64,000 nt of DNA, taken from positions 1 to 64,000 of the forward strand of contig NZ_BAJY01000003.1 of NCBI RefSeq assembly GCF_000613945.1, given 5' to 3'. Of this stretch, positions 53,001-60,934 are shown in pieces. This DNA is from Prevotella falsenii DSM 22864 = JCM 15124. GTDB taxonomy: Bacteria > Bacteroidota > Bacteroidia > Bacteroidales > Bacteroidaceae. The notes below the pieces were generated by a model, which was not told the DNA's origin, did not search any database, and was given only the letters and a program-made list of their open reading frames with translations. The translations under genes and the position numbers were made by a program. Every line of letters begins with the position of its first letter. Positions within the stretch are counted from its first letter, which is position 1.

Positions 53001-54630
53001 CTACAAATCCTAAATTATTCTTCGACCTTTATTCTTTGACAGGCAACGAAGCCACACTGAAAGTATTGGTGCAAACACCTGATGGCAAAGACCACGTGGT
53101 AGCACAGTACAATCTTAACCAAACAGCAAAGGACGGTTGGGAACGAAAGACAGTTGATTTGGCTCCTTATGCAAAAGAAAGATATGTCATCGTCAAGTTC
53201 GATGGAGTTGCAGAAGGCTCTAAAGTGTTTATAGGAATAGACAATATAAACATTATCAATCAGCTTGAACGTAACCTCGCAGCGATAAGCATCAAGGCTC
53301 CGGAAAGCGTTGTAGCAGGCAAGAAAGGGAAAGTTGAAGTGGTTGTGAAAAATCTTGGAGCTGCAGCAGTAGGCAGATACTTTGCTCTTCTTTACACAGA
53401 TGGCAACCAGTGCGATGCGGTTAGCAGACTTAAAGAGCTTTCTCCGATGGCAAATGATACTATAACTTTGAAGCTGCCTGTTGCCATCAACGAGCAGGCA
53501 ACATCGTTCCAAGTGAAAGCCATGATTATATACGATGGCGATATGCTGCTTACCGACAACGAAACAGAAACTAAAACAGTTAAAATCGTACCTTCGCCAT
53601 ACGGCAGAGTGAACGACCTTAAGGCAGAGGCAATTGCTGATAACAAGGTCGTGCTCACTTGGGGACGCCCCGTATTGCCCGAACCCGAGCGAATTAACGA
53701 CGGTTTTGAAAGCTATGCTCCGTTTGCAAAGGATATGACACCTTGGACGCCGGTCGATGGAGATAAGGGAATGACAGGTGCGTTACAGCCATCTTCAACG
53801 TACCCCGGACAGGGAGAGCCTTTCGCCTTTACCGCCTTTAATCCTAATTGGTGGATTGCAGATATGACAGATGTGAATCCGGGACTGGCTCCTCACGGTG
53901 GAAACCAATATGCTGCGGCTGTCTACGGATACGATTCCAATCGTAAACTCGTAGCACAAAACAACTGGCTCATCTCTCCGCGACTGTCCGGTAGAAAGCA
54001 GGAAGTAACATTCTATGTTATGAACATCGCCACTCGCACAGGCGACACAAGCTATACTGAGGACTTCGATATTCTTTATTCGACAGAGGGAACCGACACT
54101 GCTACCTTCGTTAAGATAAAGAGCGAGAAGGCAGACGGAACTAACGCCTACAACGAAGATGCCAACTGGAAACGCATAACCGTTGAAGTGCCGGAAGGAG
54201 CAAAGTATTTTGCCATTCATCATAACACGCCTAAGGGCAAAGCTATATCTTCGGTGTCGATGATGTAAGCTATGAACAGGTGGCAACAGGTGCGGACGAT
54301 GATATAACAGAGTACGTTATCTATCGAGACGGAAAGAAGATTGACAGCGTAAAAGGCGATAAACAGACTTATACCAACACTCGCGTAACGGGCGACCATG
54401 TATATAATGTTACCGTCGTGTACACCTCTAAGGACGGCGAAATTAACGAGTCGGGCTTCTCCAACGATGCCTCTACCGGTGTAACTTCCATTAATTCAGT
54501 CGATGACGCTTCTTCATCATTCGACATAACAACCATAAACGGCATCAGAGTACGTACCGGTGCTAAGGACAAGAATGGTCTGAAGCGTGGCGTGTATATC
54601 ATTAATGGCAAGAAATATGTGGTAAAATAA
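50087..54630 (+). pseudogene. Giant T9SS-exported adhesin-like protein, frameshifted near the end
   Basis: From ATG 50087 (MKKALTTIILSAMG) the first frame runs 1393 residues to a stop at 54268. Domains: signal peptide, a beta-propeller-like N-terminal part with repeated YTVDL/GIASDG patterns (to about 300), several fibronectin-III-like and cleaved-adhesin (choice-of-anchor J) domains (DDWLVTPPIHL, NNWLISPRLSG). After KGKA the -1 frame continues YIFGVDDVSYEQVATGADDD and ends in a T9SS tail, GVYIINGKKYVVK at 54630. One A missing from 54239-54241 (GGCAAAGCT, expected GGCAAAAGCT) restores 1514 residues. As read, the product lacks its sorting tail. Confidence 0.85.
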
Positions 54631-54656
54631 ACGTTGGACAAGCCAACTTATCATTT

Positions 54657-54695
54657 CTAAGCAAATCCGTCCTAATGAACCGATTGGGGTTTAAG
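54657..54695 (+). repeat. Short dispersed repeat, also found at 60633 and 60798
   Basis: TCTAAGCAAATCCGTCCTAA, continuing TGAACCGATTGGGGTTTAAG, is nearly the same as 60798-60836 and, reversed, as 60633-60658. Function unknown. Confidence 0.6.
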
Positions 54696-54701
54696 TACAA
54701 A

Positions 54702-54740
54702 AAAGAGTGCTGCTTTCACATTGTGGAAGTGGCACTCTTT
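54702..54740 (+). terminator. Terminator after the adhesin-like gene
   Basis: AAAGAGTGC (54702-54710) pairs with GCACTCTTT (54732-54740); the stem continues inward imperfectly. Confidence 0.7.
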
Positions 54741-54775
54741 GTTAGTGAATACACCACTTTTATAGACGAAATTAA

Positions 54776-54961
54776 TGTAAATATTTTTCGCAAGCGTAGC
54801 TATTGTGTAACTCATTATACATCAACGCATTACAAAACCTATTGTTTGGCGTTCCAAAACCGTAGGTTTTGCACGGTAAAAGCGTAGGTTTTGCATCGCA
54901 AAACCTACGCTTTCGCAATGTCAAAACGCATTTATCACTTTTTAAGAGAATTATCCTTACA
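54776..54961 (+). repeat. GTTTTGC modular element, copy D
   Basis: 186 bp, TGTAAATATTTTTC at the left and CCTTACA at the right. Here the outer arms are CCGTAGGTTTTGC and GCAAAACCTACGC, instead of the GCGGCTGTTTTGC arms of copy A. Lies in the 54631-55048 gap. Confidence 0.85.
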
Positions 54962-54997
54962 AATTTAAACAGAAAAACTCTTACGGTTTAGATAAAA

Positions 54998-55033
54998 AAA
55001 AGACACCTCAAAGCGAATGGGGTGTCTTTTTTG
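54998..55033. terminator. Bidirectional terminator, end of the helicase gene
   Basis: AAAAGACACC (54998-55007) pairs with GGTGTCTTTT (55021-55030), with A-tract before and T-tract after. Confidence 0.85.
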
Positions 55034-55048
55034 TTATAGCGGAATAAG

Positions 55049-56950
55049 TTATTTCTTCTTTGGTTTTCTTCTTGCCCAACCTTCTTCGGAGAAATCGGGT
55101 ATTTCGCCTTTCAGCTTGGTATCGTTCCGGAAGAACTGTCGCCAATCGCCTGTTGCAGCCGTTTCTTGCTGTGGACGAGCGTTGCGTTTCGGCTTGCTGT
55201 TATGTTCCTGACGGTTGCTGTTAGAATGGCGGTTGTTTGTTTCACCAACGTTTCGTTTGCTTCGACGTTCACCATTGTTGCGACCACCATGGGCGTGTCC
55301 GCCTTCTTCGGCATCGTTGCAACGCACTTCACGCTTTTTGTAAGTTGCACCATTAAGAGCTTTCATCACCTTGTTGGCATCTTTTTCGGGCACTTCGATG
55401 TAAGAGAATTTGCCCAGCAAATCGATGTGTCCCACTGCTTGGCGGCCGTGTACGTTCTTGTTTATAAACTGCATAACCTCGCCGGGATAGAACCCATCGT
55501 CTTTTCCAAGGTTGATGAACAGACGCTTGTAGCCTGCTTCGGGGGTGCGTGGGGCTTTTCGGTTGCGCTCTCCACGACTGTTGTGACTGCCACGTTCGCC
55601 TTCTCGGTTGCTGCGTTTGCCCGATGGCTTTTCTATTTCGGGCGCATTGGCGTAGTATTCCAAGAAGCGATTGAAGGTCATACTGATGATTTTCTTTATA
55701 ATATCTTCCTTGTCGATATACTCGAAATGTCGGTTGATTTCCTTCAGGAATGGTTCAATCTCTTCTTCGTTTACGTCTACTTTCAGTATTTCGTCCATTA
55801 CTTTGTAGAGTTGTTTGCTGCAAATATCCTTTGCAGCAGGCAGCGTACCGTCTACAAATTCCTTCTGAATGATTTTCTCTATCGCCTTTACCTTGTAGCG
55901 TTCGCGTGTGTGGATAATCGAAATAGACGTACCTTTCTTGCCTGCACGACCCGTACGACCGCTCCGGTGGGTGTAGCTTTCTATGTCGTCGGGCAGTCCG
56001 TAGTTGATAACGTGGGTCAAATCGTCTACGTCCAATCCGCGAGCAGCAACGTCGGTAGCCACGAGGAATTGCACATTGTGCTGGCGGAACTTCTGCATTG
56101 TCAGGTCGCGCTGCTGCTGACTGAGGTCGCCGTGTAAGGCTTCTGCATTGTATCCGTCGCGAATAAGTTTGTCGGCAATCTCTTGTGTCTCCACTTTCGT
56201 GCGACAGAAGATAATGGCAAATATGCTTGGATAGTAGTCTACAATGCGTTTCAGTGCCAAATACTTGTCCTTCGCGTGTACCATATAATATATATGGTTC
56301 ACCTTTTCAGCTCCTTCATTGCGGCTGCCCACTACAATTTCTTTGTAATCGTGCAGATAGCTCTTGGCAATCTTCTCTATTTCCCGGCTCATTGTAGCAG
56401 AGAACAGCAAGGTGTTGCGGTCTGACGGAACGCCCTCGAATATGGCATTGATGCTTTCAGAGAAGCCCATGTTCAGCATTTCATCAGCTTCGTCGAGCAC
56501 AACGTTGTTCACTGTGTCAAGTTTAGCCACACCGCGTTTCATCAAGTCGATAAGACGACCGGGGGTAGCCACAATGATTTGTGCTCCCTTGCGAAGCTGG
56601 CGACTTTGCATTTCGATAGATGCACCACCGTAAACTGCTGCAACGTGAAGTCCGTCAATGTATTTCGAGAAATCCGAAAGGTCGTCGGCAATCTGCAAAC
56701 AGAGTTCGCGTGTCGGACTGAGAATAAGTGCTTGGGTTTCTTTTCGTGTTGGGTCTATCTTCTGTAAAACAGGAATTCCGTATGCTGCGGTCTTACCTGT
56801 ACCCGTCTGTGCGAGTGCTATAACGTCGTTACCATTGCCCAACAAATAAGGGATAACTGCTTCCTGTACCGGCATCGGTTGTTCAAAACCGAGCTCTTCT
56901 ATTGCGCGGCGAATCTCTTCGCTAACGCCTAATTCTTCAAATGTTTTCAA
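55049..56950 (-). CDS. DEAD-box RNA helicase with a DbpA-type RNA-binding domain
   Basis: A 633-residue helicase. Q motif region FEQPMPVQE, motif I AQTGTGKT (47-54), VLDEADEMLNMGF (DEAD), SAT in LLFSATMSRE and HRSGRTGRAGKKG are all present. A DbpA/CsdA RNA-binding domain follows (YKRLFINLGKDDGFYPGEV to EVRCND, about 480-555) and then a basic low-complexity tail. This matches DeaD/CsdA, a cold-induced helicase for ribosome assembly and RNA decay. The promoter at 57149 leaves a leader of about 190 bases, as is common for cold-shock helicases. Confidence 0.88.
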   Translation of the reverse strand: MKTFEELGVSEEIRRAIEELGFEQPMPVQEAVIPYLLGNGNDVIALAQTGTGKTAAYGIPVLQKIDPTRKETQALILSPTRELCLQIADDLSDFSKYIDGLHVAAVYGGASIEMQSRQLRKGAQIIVATPGRLIDLMKRGVAKLDTVNNVVLDEADEMLNMGFSESINAIFEGVPSDRNTLLFSATMSREIEKIAKSYLHDYKEIVVGSRNEGAEKVNHIYYMVHAKDKYLALKRIVDYYPSIFAIIFCRTKVETQEIADKLIRDGYNAEALHGDLSQQQRDLTMQKFRQHNVQFLVATDVAARGLDVDDLTHVINYGLPDDIESYTHRSGRTGRAGKKGTSISIIHTRERYKVKAIEKIIQKEFVDGTLPAAKDICSKQLYKVMDEILKVDVNEEEIEPFLKEINRHFEYIDKEDIIKKIISMTFNRFLEYYANAPEIEKPSGKRSNREGERGSHNSRGERNRKAPRTPEAGYKRLFINLGKDDGFYPGEVMQFINKNVHGRQAVGHIDLLGKFSYIEVPEKDANKVMKALNGATYKKREVRCNDAEEGGHAHGGRNNGERRSKRNVGETNNRHSNSNRQEHNSKPKRNARPQQETAATGDWRQFFRNDTKLKGEIPDFSEEGWARRKPKKK

Positions 56951-57148
56951 ACTGTTTCTTGTTTATGAAAGTCTGAACCGACCATACATTAAAAGTCAAT
57001 ACCATTCAAACACACCATAGCGATGCGTTTCAACCTAAATGCCAAAATCTTTAAATGCTATAACCCGCTCAAACTTTTGTCTATTATTACTTGTTCACCC
57101 AATCGGTTGTCAGCCAGCCATAATAGACAACACTTTGTTTGAACGGTG

Positions 57149-57177
57149 CAAAGGTAGTGAAATTATTTGATATACAA
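57149..57177 (-). promoter_or_regulatory. Promoter of the DEAD-box helicase
   Basis: On the minus strand a -33 TTG (57175-57177) and a -7 TACCTTTG (57149-57156) are 18 bp apart. The start codon is about 190 bases further on, so the leader is long. It shares the 56951-57261 gap with the manA promoter. Confidence 0.55.
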
Positions 57178-57219
57178 TGTTTCTACTCGTTTATTATGAT
57201 TTTTTTGTGCAAAAGTTGT

Positions 57220-57227
57220 ATCTTTGC
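57220..57227 (+). promoter_or_regulatory. -7 promoter box of manA
   Basis: TATCTTTG fits TAnnTTTG, 34 bp before the start codon. No -33 element at the normal spacing. Confidence 0.5.
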
Positions 57228-57261
57228 ACCTTACTCATAAACGAAGAAGAACCTAAAAAGA

Positions 57262-58221
57262 ATGGAGATAATAAAGTTTCGCCCTATATTGAAACAAGTT
57301 TTGTGGGGCGGCAATAAGATAATACCTTTCAAGCAACTCGACGTCGAAATGGAACAAGTAGGCGAGAGTTGGGAAGTGTCCGGCGTGAAAAACAGCGAGA
57401 GTATCGTTGCCAACGGGCAATACGAAGGTATGAAACTCAACGACTTGGTGGCTTTACTGAAAGGCGACCTTGTAGGAAAGGACAACTATCAACGCTTTGG
57501 TAACGAGTTTCCGTTGCTTATAAAGTTTATAGATGCCGATAAGCAACTGTCCATACAAGTACACCCTGACGATGAACAAGCGCAGGCAAACGGACAGAAG
57601 CGAGGTAAAACGGAGATGTGGTATATTATGGAAAGTGCGCCCGATGCTACATTGTTGAGCGGATTAAAGCATGTCATTACGCCCGAAGAATACAAGGCAA
57701 TGGTGGAAAACGACACCATTACCGATGCACTGTGTGAATATAGAGTGGGCGAGGGCGATGTCTTTTATCTGCCGGCAGGGCGCATTCACTCCATTGGAGC
57801 GGGCACATTCTTGGCTGAAATACAAGAGACGAGCGACGTAACTTATCGTATTTACGACTTTAAACGCAAGGATAAAGACGGAAATTATCGGCAACTGCAT
57901 ACCCAAGCAGCAGCAGAATGTATTGATTATAGCATTGAGAACGATTATCGGACGAAGTATGAAGCTCGCAAAAACGAAGGTGTGGAATTGGTGCAGTGCC
58001 CATATTTCACGACATCGGTTTACGATCTCGACGAGCCTATGCTGCTCGACTACAGCGAACTCGACTCGTTTGTCGTGCTGATGGCACTGTCAGGTAAATG
58101 CACGCTTAGCACCGGCAATGAGGAAACGGAGCTGCGAGCAGGAGAGACCGTACTTTTGCCTGCTACAACACAAACGTTGAGAGTCTCGGGAACAGTAAAA
58201 TTCTTGGAAACCTTCGTTTAA
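57262..58221 (+). CDS. manA: Mannose-6-phosphate isomerase, class I
   Basis: A 319-residue cupin isomerase. LIKFIDADKQLSIQVHPDDE contains the zinc-ligand Gln and His, KTEMWYIM the ligand Glu, and FYLPAGRIHSIGAG the last His. It links fructose-6-phosphate and mannose-6-phosphate, feeding GDP-mannose and surface glycans. The length matches short Firmicutes/Bacteroidetes ManA. The next gene has its own promoter. Confidence 0.9.
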   Translation: MEIIKFRPILKQVLWGGNKIIPFKQLDVEMEQVGESWEVSGVKNSESIVANGQYEGMKLNDLVALLKGDLVGKDNYQRFGNEFPLLIKFIDADKQLSIQVHPDDEQAQANGQKRGKTEMWYIMESAPDATLLSGLKHVITPEEYKAMVENDTITDALCEYRVGEGDVFYLPAGRIHSIGAGTFLAEIQETSDVTYRIYDFKRKDKDGNYRQLHTQAAAECIDYSIENDYRTKYEARKNEGVELVQCPYFTTSVYDLDEPMLLDYSELDSFVVLMALSGKCTLSTGNEETELRAGETVLLPATTQTLRVSGTVKFLETFV

Positions 58222-58243
58222 CAACCTTTCAGAAACACGAATA

Positions 58244-58273
58244 TTGATTTATCGGATAATTTATCTATATTTG
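58244..58273 (+). promoter_or_regulatory. Promoter of tdk, possibly giving a leaderless mRNA
   Basis: A -33 TTG (58244-58246) and -7 TATATTTG (58266-58273) are 19 bp apart. The predicted start site near 58280 nearly coincides with ATG 58282. Confidence 0.65.
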
Positions 58274-58281
58274 CAACAATT

Positions 58282-58890
58282 ATGGTAGCAATAGACAATT
58301 TAAATGGCGAAAGACGCCGTCAGGGACGCATTGAAGTTATTTGCGGTAGTATGTTTTCCGGCAAAACCGAAGAGTTAATCCGCAGAATGAAGCGTGCGAA
58401 ATTTGCAAAACAGAAAGTTGAGATATTCAAACCAGCCATCGACGTGCGCTATTCGGAAGAAGATGTAGTGAGCCACGACCAAAATGCCATTCGTTCTACG
58501 CCTATTAATTCGTCGGGAAACATATTGTTGCTGGCTTCCGATATAGAAGTTGTCGGCATCGATGAGGCGCAATTCTTGGACGAAGGACTTGTTGATATTT
58601 GCAACCAATTGGCAAACAATGGAGTAAGAGTAATCGTGGCAGGACTTGACATGGACTTTAAAGGTGTGCCGTTTGGTCCTATTCCCGCCCTTTGTGCCGT
58701 TGCCGACCAAGTTACAAAGGTGCATGCCATCTGTGTGAAATGCGGCGCACTCGCCTATGCGAGCCATCGTTTGGTAGACAACGACCACCGCGTGATGCTC
58801 GGCGAACAAATGGAATACGAGCCTTTGTGCAGGGAATGCTACCAAAAAGCATTGGCAGAGGAGACGCAACGTAAACACTCCAATCCCTGA
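58282..58890 (+). CDS. tdk: Thymidine kinase
   Basis: A 202-residue class II thymidine kinase. [17 protein letters not shown] (about 22-38) is the P-loop, DEAQFLDEG the Walker B/catalytic region, and [13 protein letters not shown] with [10 protein letters not shown] form the zinc-binding lasso. It phosphorylates thymidine for salvage. The start is fixed by the promoter that ends nine bases upstream; the next in-frame ATG would cut into the P-loop. Confidence 0.93.
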   Translation: MVAIDNLNGERRRQGRIEVICGSMFSGKTEELIRRMKRAKFAKQKVEIFKPAIDVRYSEEDVVSHDQNAIRSTPINSSGNILLLASDIEVVGIDEAQFLDEGLVDICNQLANNGVRVIVAGLDMDFKGVPFGPIPALCAVADQVTKVHAICVKCGALAYASHRLVDNDHRVMLGEQMEYEPLCRECYQKALAEETQRKHSNP

Positions 58891-58927
58891 TAAGACTCGT
58901 TTTGAATAACTCAATAAGGAAGAAAAT

Positions 58928-60034
58928 ATGTTTGATGAAAAGATTACTTTCGACAAATTCATACGCTGGTTCTTGGTTGCAGCTTTGATATTTGCCGTGC
59001 TTTATGTCGTAAATTATCTCAGCCATGTATTGTTGCCATTCTTCGTAGCATGGTTTCTTGCCTATCTGCTCGACCCCGTTGTAAAGTTCGTGCAGTACAA
59101 ACTGAAAGTCAAAATACGAGCAATAGCCGTCATTATCACAATGTTGCTGGTGGTTGCCGTTATCTCCGGCGTTGTCTACACCATTGTTCCGCCAATGATA
59201 GACCAAGCAGAGAAACTCAGTGTTGTGGCAAACAAATATGTGCAACGCACTGCAAGCGGCAACAGCATTACGAATATGGTACGGGAATGGATACAAGAGT
59301 ATCAGCCACAGATACGCCATTACCTTAACAGTACCGAGTTTACAGAAACTTTAAAGAATTCCATACCCAAGCTCTTCTCTTTCTTAGGGCAGACGGCAAG
59401 CGTGGTTATAAGCGTCATAGCATCGTTCATCACCTTATTATATTTATTCTTTATATTGCTCGACTATGAGTTTTTGGTTAAGAACTTCATTCGGATTTTC
59501 CCACAGAAGCATCGTCCTTTCTGGACAGACTTGATGCAAGATGTAGCCGCAGAGCTGAATAATTATATCCGTGGACAAGGCTTGGTGGCACTCACGATGG
59601 GCATTTTGTTCTGTATCGGGTTTACCATAATCGATTTTCCAATTGCTATTGGTATGGGCATATTGATAGGTGTGCTCACTTTAATTCCCTATATGCACGC
59701 ATTGGCATTTATTCCGATGGCATTCCTGTCGCTGCTCAAAGCTGCCGATACAGGGCAAAACTTCTGGGTGGTGTTTGGAACTGCAACGCTTGTATTTGCT
59801 GTTATACAAATGCTTTGCGACTTGGTGGTAACACCAAAGATAATGGGAAAAGCCATGAACCTTAATCCTGCCATCTTGTTGCTTTCGCTTTCTGTGTGGG
59901 GAGCACTGTTAGGTTTCATTGGCTTGATAATTGCTTTGCCATTAACAACGCTCATCATTGCTTACTGGAAACGCTATGTAACAAAAGAGGAAGAGGTGAA
60001 AATAGAAACGAGTGCCGAGAGTCTGCAAGAATAA
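58928..60034 (+). CDS. AI-2E family transporter (PerM/UPF0118)
   Basis: A 368-residue membrane protein with about eight helices and a periplasmic stretch after the third helix (about 95-150). VLLPFFVAWFLAYLLDPVV, GLVALTMGILFCIGFTI and KIMGKAMNLNPAILLLSLSVWGA are family features. Members export AI-2-like compounds, or act as Na+/H+ antiporters or general permeases; the substrate here is unknown. It follows tdk by 37 bp and may share its transcript. Confidence 0.83.
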   Translation: MFDEKITFDKFIRWFLVAALIFAVLYVVNYLSHVLLPFFVAWFLAYLLDPVVKFVQYKLKVKIRAIAVIITMLLVVAVISGVVYTIVPPMIDQAEKLSVVANKYVQRTASGNSITNMVREWIQEYQPQIRHYLNSTEFTETLKNSIPKLFSFLGQTASVVISVIASFITLLYLFFILLDYEFLVKNFIRIFPQKHRPFWTDLMQDVAAELNNYIRGQGLVALTMGILFCIGFTIIDFPIAIGMGILIGVLTLIPYMHALAFIPMAFLSLLKAADTGQNFWVVFGTATLVFAVIQMLCDLVVTPKIMGKAMNLNPAILLLSLSVWGALLGFIGLIIALPLTTLIIAYWKRYVTKEEEVKIETSAESLQE

Positions 60035-60111
60035 AGCCTATCGTAGTGTCTTACATTGCCCTGATATTTGCTTGTTTGCAAGTAGCAGCTGTTCTGCGAA
60101 AAAGCAAATTT

Positions 60112-60145
60112 CACTCAAATGTGTGGATATTTCACTCAAATGAGT
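60112..60145. repeat. Two-unit palindrome array, ACTCAAATGAGT, 21-bp period
   Basis: CACTCAAATG occurs at 60112 and 60133; the second unit is the full palindrome ACTCAAATGAGT (60134-60145). Both lie in ATATTTC contexts as in the other arrays. Confidence 0.65.
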
Positions 60146-60162
60146 AAATATTTTAAGAATAA

Positions 60163-60194
60163 TTTGGCTGTATAGAAAAAAAACAATACCTTTG
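60163..60194 (+). promoter_or_regulatory. Promoter of tRNA-Lys
   Basis: A -33 TTTG (60163-60166) and -7 TACCTTTG (60187-60194) are 20 bp apart, an ideal promoter 30 bp before the tRNA. Confidence 0.8.
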
Positions 60195-60223
60195 CACTCG
60201 CTTTTGAAAAGAGAGTTTGGTAA

Positions 60224-60296
60224 GATCCGCTAGCTCAGCTGGTAGAGCACAACACTTTTAATGTTGGGGTCATGGGTTCGAGCCCCATGCGGATCA
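60224..60296 (+). tRNA. tRNA-Lys (TTT)
   Basis: A 73-base cloverleaf. Acceptor stem GATCCGC with GCGGATC, D-arm GCTC-AGCTGGTA-GAGC, anticodon stem-loop with CTTTTAA (anticodon TTT, reads Lys AAA/AAG), T-arm ATGGG-TTCGAGC-CCCAT, discriminator A. CCA is not encoded. It has its own promoter and terminator. Confidence 0.95.
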
Positions 60297-60297
60297 C

Positions 60298-60330
60298 AAG
60301 GAGGATTTCGGTAACGAAATCCTCCTTTTT
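60298..60330 (+). terminator. Terminator of tRNA-Lys
   Basis: AAGGAGGATTTCG (60298-60310) pairs with CGAAATCCTCCTT (60315-60327), then TTT. Confidence 0.9.
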
Positions 60331-60390
60331 GTTTATACCCGATTTGTGTTTTGTTGCATACGAAATATAGCTGAGTTTCGTTAAAATAAC

Positions 60391-60576
60391 TGTAAATATT
60401 TTTCACAAACGCATCTATTGCCTAATAATCTTATTATCAACGTATTACAAAACCTATTGTTTTGCGTTCCAAAACCGTAGGTTTTGCGATGCAAAACAGC
60501 CGCTTTTACCGTGCAAAACCTACGCTTTTGCAAAGCCAAATCGCAATTATCACTTTTTAAGAGAATTATCTTTACA
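60391..60576 (+). repeat. GTTTTGC modular element, copy E (core inverted)
   Basis: 186 bp with TGTAAATATT and CTTTACA ends. The segment between the outer GTTTTGC and GCAAAAC reads GATGCAAAACAGCCGCTTTT then ACCGT, the reverse complement of the order in copies A, B and D (ACGGTAAAA...GTTTTGCATC). Confidence 0.85.
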
Positions 60577-60632
60577 AAATAAGGGCGATTTTTTCGGTTT
60601 CTTCCGCAAGCAGAAAGGGAAAACAATACCCT

Positions 60633-60836
60633 TTAACCCCAATCGTTCATTAGCGTCCTTTACCGGTTTTGTTCGCTTGTTGAGCAGCTGTGCCGGCATT
60701 TCATCGAAGACGTATCGGGCTACGGCGAGATGTAACGGCTGCGCAGGTGTCGGCAAGCGGACCAAAGCAATAAGGAAGCATAACGGTAATAACAAATCTA
60801 AGCGAATGCGTCCTAATGAATGATAGGGGTTTAAGG
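60633..60836. repeat. Inverted pair of the short dispersed repeat
   Basis: Bases 60633-60658 (TTAACCCCAATCGTTCATTA, then GCGTCC) are an imperfect inverse of 60808-60834 and match 54657-54695 in reverse. The roughly 150 bp between them show no reliable gene; short open frames there lack a start, codon bias or family match. Confidence 0.55.
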
Positions 60837-60877
60837 TATCGGCCATTCTTGCATTTGCACGAAAGCAGAAACGAAAA

Positions 60878-60907
60878 AAGAGGAAAGGCAAATTGCCGTT
60901 TCCTCTT
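60878..60907 (-). terminator. Terminator of the corrinoid uptake cluster
   Basis: On the minus strand AAGAGGAAA pairs with TTTCCTCTT (60878-60907 overall), followed by a T-run. Confidence 0.8.
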
Positions 60908-60934
60908 CATTATCTAAATCGTTTTATGCTCGTT

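Noticed and set aside
54280..54630. A separate 116-residue gene after the adhesin-like gene
   Set aside because: It is the continuation of the last domain and the T9SS tail of that gene, in the -1 frame.
60550..60891. A 113-codon minus-strand frame between tRNA-Lys and the uptake cluster
   Set aside because: It overlaps repeat copy E and an inverted repeat, and has no recognisable domain or start context.
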